From Acidobacteria bacterium 13_1_20CM_3_53_8 (GTDB taxonomy: Bacteria; Acidobacteriota; Blastocatellia; Pyrinomonadales; Pyrinomonadaceae): 36,450 bases of DNA. A model generated the notes under the pieces. That model was not told the origin of the DNA. It saw only the letters and a list, made by a program, of their open reading frames with translations, and made no database searches. Positions 33,120-36,450 of this stretch are shown piece after piece. Both the position numbers and the translations under genes were made by a program. The DNA is taken from positions 1-36,450 of the forward strand of contig MNJR01000077.1 of assembly GCA_001920415.1 (NCBI GenBank). The letters run 5' to 3'. The number at the start of each line of letters is the position of its first letter. The stretch's first letter is position 1.

Positions 33120-33591
33120 GTTGCACGCTCAATCTAAAGAAATAAAACTGCCTCGCGGCAGCAAAGTATCAGTGTGTCTGTGTGAGCACCGGAAAGCGGA
33201 GGGTGACGCTCACGGGCAGGAGATTACCGCCGCGCGGCGTAGAATGCAACATATTTATCAGCATCACGCGGCCTTTATTCAAAAGTCTATTCTGATGCAA
33301 AAGTCTGTGGTCTGCCCGAAAAGTCGAGATTGAGCTAACCACTGCTAAAAAGGATTCTCAGATGATGTAAAAAAGAGCCTGTGTTCTGGAATGACTTTTC
33401 TGGTGAAATCGTAAACGACCCGAAAAGTATCCGATAAGTGGATTTTGCGGGCAACGCAAATAGCGCGAAGGCTATGGCCGAGGGTAGATAACTTTCAGCA
33501 AATGGCTTCGTCCATCTAATAACTATTCTCGATATGTTTTTATCCCCATTCCAGATCAGAGGAGACACGGAAGAGATGTTCAAAGAAGAGA
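33120..33591. other. Region between peptide gene and insertion sequence
   Basis: 472 bases with no supportable gene. A small hairpin CTGCC-TCGC-GGCAG follows the peptide stop by about 30 bases and could help end its transcript. The ORFs on either strand here lack ribosome sites and domains. The sequence may be remnants of genes broken by the insertion sequences to the right. Confidence 0.4.
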
Positions 33592-34536
33592 TATGCGAAT
33601 CAGTAGTAGAAAACGAGCAGGAAGAAAGCAACTGCAAGTTTTCCCCAACAGTGGATCATTAGCGGATCAGTTGAGCGCACTTTGCTTGCTCTTTGAATCC
33701 CTGTTTTCTCCTGTATCCAGTTGAAGAGACTTTCAATGGGTTGACGGACGGAGCGCACCAGCCGATTGTAATAGTTTTCAGTGCCGGTCAGTTCGCCACC
33801 CTTCGGTTTTTTGCACGGCGCAATGAGCCGCGTCTGTTGTTCTTTCAAATGGTTGATGATTTCTGGAGTCGGATAAGCTAAATCGCCAAATAGTTCGGTG
33901 GTTGGTAATTCCGGCTGCTGTTCGATGAAGGCTTTCGAGTCGTGATGCGAGGCGGCACACAGCCACACTTGAGAGGGCAGCGGTAAGCGTCCCATCCGTC
34001 GTTGTGCAATGCAGTGCAGCCGCACGCCATGAAAGCGAGTTTTCTTAGCTGCACAGAAACCAATATCAGCAATCTCGCGCCCGACACGTGCACCGTAAGA
34101 GTGGCCGTGGCTTGCGAGCATCACGGGCAATGAGTCAACCAGATGGTCAAACTCTGGCGTGTATTGCGCGGCCAAAGCGCCAGACAAGAGTGCGCCGAAG
34201 GTCTGAAAAGTCGGTTCTAGGCGGAGAGAGACGCAGAACGAATGTTTGATAACTGGGCAAGCGTGGAAACCACGCAAGCCAATACTTGAGAATCAATCGA
34301 TGCATCTTCTTTTTCTCGAAGCAGCCCTCTAAGTGAGCAAAGAACCAGATGGTAATGAGTTCTTGGTCAGTGAAATCAGGGTTCCGGTTATTGCTCAAGC
34401 GTTGATAACAAGTCTTGGACGAAGTATCGTAGGTTTGGCAGACAAACAGGTAGATTTCAATCAGTAGGTTTTCCATGGTAAGAAAATTCTACTGATTCTA
34501 CCGTTTGTCTGTCTTTCTCAACTACTGATTCGCATA
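33592..34536 (-). mobile_element. Insertion sequence with frameshifted DDE transposase (IS982-like?)
   Basis: A 945-bp element bounded by terminal inverted repeats: TATGCGAATCAGTAGT at 33592-33607 and its complement ending at 34536, with similarity continuing a few bases inward. A transposase in two frames fills the interior on the minus strand. I see no clear target duplication. The IS982 assignment is a tentative judgement from transposase layout. Confidence 0.75.
33600..34476 (-). pseudogene. DDE transposase, broken by a +1 frameshift
   Basis: The N-terminal 85 or so codons run from 34476 (MENLLIEIYLFVCQTYDTSS ... LPSYQTFVLRL). The rest continues in the next frame from about 34220 (RLEPTFQTFGALLSG onward) to the TGA at 33600. 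The break falls in a TCTCTCT run near 34220-34230. The catalytic triad is visible in the second frame: Asp in LVDSLPVM, Asp in LFGDLAYP, Glu in PIESLFNW. The substitution of frame makes an inactive gene likely, though some IS families make transposase by frameshifting. The stop lies inside the left terminal repeat. Confidence 0.75.
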
Positions 34537-34543
34537 AAGGTGA

Positions 34544-35602
34544 ATTCAACTTGTAAGTGCAACTTTTGAACTTGGTCAGAGAAGGGCAAGCTGCGATAGC
34601 ATCAGATGCTCTTCCAACCACCAAGTTAAGAGTAGCACTGATGACATATCGACAGCTTACCCAAGAACAAAGATACCAGATTTACGCACTAATGAAAGCC
34701 AACTGGTCACAACTTGAGATTGCTCTGGAAGTTGGCGTTCATCCCTCGACCATCTCGCGCGAACTCTCTCGCAACCGGGGAGGGCGTGGCTATCGCCCCA
34801 AGCAGGCACAGGAGAAAGCTCAAACGCGCAAAGAGCAACATGTCAGCAGGCGCATCAGCCCTTCGACTTGGAGAATGATTGAAAGTTACATACGCCGGGA
34901 CTGGAGTCCCGAACAAGTCTCAGGCTGGCTTTCAAAGCGCCATCTGCGTGTCAGCCATGAGCACATCTATCAATACATCTACGCTGACAAACAGAGGGGT
35001 GGCAACCTTCATCAGCACTTACGCTGCCGCAAACAGCGGCGCAAGCGCTATGGCTCTTATGAGCGCCGAGGCCAGATAAAGGGTCGTCGCAGCATAAGTT
35101 CCCGCCCTAAGGTTGTCGCACAGAAGCGGCGCATCGGCGATTGGGAAGCCGACACTATCATCGGACAGAATCAGAAAGGAGCCATCGTCTCTGTGGTCGA
35201 ACGCAAATCGAAGCTGTGCTTACTCAAAAGGGTCGCGCGTCACACTTCGGAAGCGGTCGAGCAGGCGCTTTCGGAGTTATTAAAGCCTTTCCAGCAGAGA
35301 TGTCATACTATCACCTCGGACAACGGCAAGGAGTTTGCCAACCATCAGGCCATTGCCTCGAGCTTGCAGGCTGACTTTTACTTTGCTCACCCCTATGCCA
35401 GTTGGGAGCGTGGTCTGAATGAAAATACCAATGGGCTTGTGCGGCAATACTTCCCGAAGAAAAGCACCTTTTCAAAGATCAAGGACTCGGATGTGCAGCA
35501 AGTAATGGATCGCTTAAACAATCGTCCTCGCAAGCGGCTGGGCTACAAGACACCGAATCAGGTATTCTTCAAACAGAAACCGATTGCACTTACAACTTGA
35601 AT
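34544..35602 (+). mobile_element. IS30 family insertion sequence
   Basis: A ~1.06-kb element with imperfect terminal repeats: ATTCAACTTGTAAGTGCAAC at 34544-34563 and, inverted, CGATTGCACTTACAACTTGAAT at 35581-35602 (about 18 of 20 matching). It contains one complete transposase gene. Its left end is only seven bases from the right end of the neighbouring insertion sequence, and its right end abuts a broken ion-channel gene. Confidence 0.85.
34641..35600 (+). CDS. IS30 family transposase
   Basis: A 319-residue DDE transposase. The N-terminal HTH region is MTYRQLTQEQRYQIYALMKA with SQLEIALEVGVHPSTISREL, diagnostic for IS30. The catalytic core has Asp in RIGDWEADTIIG, Asp in HTITSDNGKEFANH and Glu in RGLNENTNGLVRQYFPKKS. 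The ATG at 34641 (MTYRQL) is chosen because the 28 codons upstream, open to a weak start at 34557, overlap the terminal repeat and do not resemble the family. It is complete and may be active. The stop lies inside the right terminal repeat. Confidence 0.93.
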   Translation: MTYRQLTQEQRYQIYALMKANWSQLEIALEVGVHPSTISRELSRNRGGRGYRPKQAQEKAQTRKEQHVSRRISPSTWRMIESYIRRDWSPEQVSGWLSKRHLRVSHEHIYQYIYADKQRGGNLHQHLRCRKQRRKRYGSYERRGQIKGRRSISSRPKVVAQKRRIGDWEADTIIGQNQKGAIVSVVERKSKLCLLKRVARHTSEAVEQALSELLKPFQQRCHTITSDNGKEFANHQAIASSLQADFYFAHPYASWERGLNENTNGLVRQYFPKKSTFSKIKDSDVQQVMDRLNNRPRKRLGYKTPNQVFFKQKPIALTT

Positions 35603-35926
35603 CCACGACTTATAAAACGAGTGGTGAAGTAACGAAAGCGGAAAACCTCGGAGATGACATTGACGCAGAACTCTACCAATTTGAAGACCCGGCAGGTCGT
35701 AAGCGATCTGTTGAGGTTTATTTTTACGATACAAATCCACAAACGCAAGGACTATCTTTATTTTGCTATGTGCACGATTACGACTACGGGTTACGGCGAC
35801 ATCAAGCCGATGACGCCGTACACAAAATTTTTATGCACGCTGGCAAACATGACAGAGTTCTTCTTCATCGTGGTCTTCTTCAACACATTGCTATCACTGA
35901 GACGGCGAAAAGAGGAGACCACCTGA
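35603..35926 (+). pseudogene. Truncated, frameshifted ion-channel gene
   Basis: The last ~60 codons read DYLYFAMCTITTTGYGDIKP and on through a hydrophobic helix (FLCTLANMTEFFFIVVFFNT), which is the pore loop with the TTTGYGD selectivity filter and the inner helix of a two-helix K+ channel. The stretch before it continues plausibly in another frame (GEVTKAENLGDDIDAELYQF, EDPAGRKRSVEVYFYDTN), so a one-base frameshift occurs near 35745. The 5' part, with start codon and first membrane helix, is missing at the IS30 boundary. It is a fossil of a channel gene cut by the insertion. Confidence 0.7.
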
Positions 35927-36149
35927 TTGTGGCATATGCTCATTTGTAGGTGTCTCTGTTAAAATCGCTAGGGCGTAGATGGGGCAGGAACTTCAAGAGA
36001 ACGATGGTGGCTAAAGAGTAGTAGATGTCAGTAGATGAAATGCTCGATTTTGTGCGCGACTGCGTGTTCTCTCCAACATTAGTTAGCTGGCTTTAGCCGA
36101 AGAGTTTGGTTTATAAGCCTCGCGTCCTAAGAAGCCTTCTTCGACACTC

Positions 36150-36450
36150 TCATTCTATTGCGTCGAGCAGCTTAATGAAATTGCGCTTACGTTTATATTC
36201 AACACGGAGCACTGCAAGGTAATCGTAGAACTGAGTTCCACGCTCCAGCCGAATCATCAGCTTGCGAACTTTCCGTAGAATCTCAACGGCTTCCTCATAA
36301 GCGGCATTGTTTGTCATCTCGACCAGTGGGGTGATTCGTTCTTTGTAGATTGAGAGCGCATCTTCCGGGTGCTCCCTTTCTCGCACATCGGCAAGCTGCA
36401 TCCACAGGTCATCTGAACAGCCGCCCGCTTGAGCTTCTTGCCAGGCTTCA
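36150..36450 (-). CDS. SWIM zinc finger-type protein, C-terminal end (cut by window)
   Basis: The frame is open from the window edge to the TGA at 36150, about 100 codons. It reads EAWQEAQAGGCSDDLWMQLA, then EHPEDALSIYKERI, NNAAYEEAVEILRKVRKLMI and VEYKRKRNFIKLLDAIE. This helical region, with the closing KRKRNFIKLLD, resembles the C-terminal part of bacterial SWIM zinc finger family proteins. The ATG at 36401 is internal. The zinc finger itself would be outside the window, so the name rests on the tail only. The function of these proteins in bacteria is unclear. Confidence 0.65.
   Translation of the reverse strand, partial: EAWQEAQAGGCSDDLWMQLADVREREHPEDALSIYKERITPLVEMTNNAAYEEAVEILRKVRKLMIRLERGTQFYDYLAVLRVEYKRKRNFIKLLDAIE

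Noticed and set aside
33121-33333. 70-codon ORF directly after the peptide gene
   Set aside because: Non-ATG start overlapping a hairpin, no recognisable sequence; possibly a remnant but unsupported.
33335-33637. 100-codon minus-strand ORF left of the insertion sequence
   Set aside because: Crosses the left terminal repeat of the insertion sequence, has no domain and no ribosome site.
33592-35602. Composite transposon made of the two insertion sequences
   Set aside because: The ends belong to different families and the elements abut each other with only seven bases between, leaving no cargo.

Overview
The window looks like a chromosomal segment of a free-living Gram-negative heterotroph. 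Acidobacteriota (Blastocatellia-like) is the best guess. This is an inference from gene content: a complete Tad/Flp pilus locus, a von Willebrand-type protein of the sort common in Acidobacteria, a winged-helix/AAA protein of a similar distribution, and many inverted repeats between genes. No rRNA or marker phylogeny is available to prove it.

Layout. Positions 1-3889 hold acyl-CoA genes: a crotonase-fold hydratase cut by the window start, then on the minus strand split methylmalonyl-CoA mutase (large subunit, separate B12-binding subunit) and a short crotonase overlapping it by 4 bases. Positions 4276-6067 carry a phosphohexomutase and a TTG-started FtsB/DivIC-like division protein, also on the minus strand. 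Positions 6702-8252 encode a sigma-54 activator. It is followed by a strong terminator, candidate activator sites and a near-consensus -24/-12 promoter, which lead into the Tad locus.

The Tad/Flp locus (8654-20758) runs in one direction: a small membrane protein, two tandem Flp pilins, prepilin peptidase, CpaB, secretin, TadG-like, two TadE-like pseudopilins, TadZ/CpaE, TadA/CpaF, TadB, TadC and TadD. Next come a winged-helix ORF overlapping an AAA ATPase ORF, a lytic transglycosylase, a repeat protein and a VWFA protein. These could serve envelope passage or assembly of the pilus. Positions 25890-30843 hold a large radical SAM protein with two extra cysteine regions (possibly a lipid-coupling enzyme), ribosomal protein bS21, SurE, protein-L-isoaspartate methyltransferase and a DedA membrane protein.

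From tRNA-Pro(CGG) at 30924 the character changes to an accessory region. It contains a gene remnant, a TPR regulator with a C-terminal Fis-type HTH, a divergent 71-residue secreted peptide with a repeated G-[DE]-MQNGV motif, a frameshifted DDE insertion sequence abutting an IS30-type element, a broken ion-channel gene and the C-terminal end of a SWIM-type protein. The regulator/peptide pair is the best candidate for an undescribed system: it resembles a peptide-signalling module but has its domains in the reverse of the usual RRNPP order.

Several families of intergenic inverted repeats are scattered through the chromosome-like part, some of them inside the tad operon directly in front of start codons.
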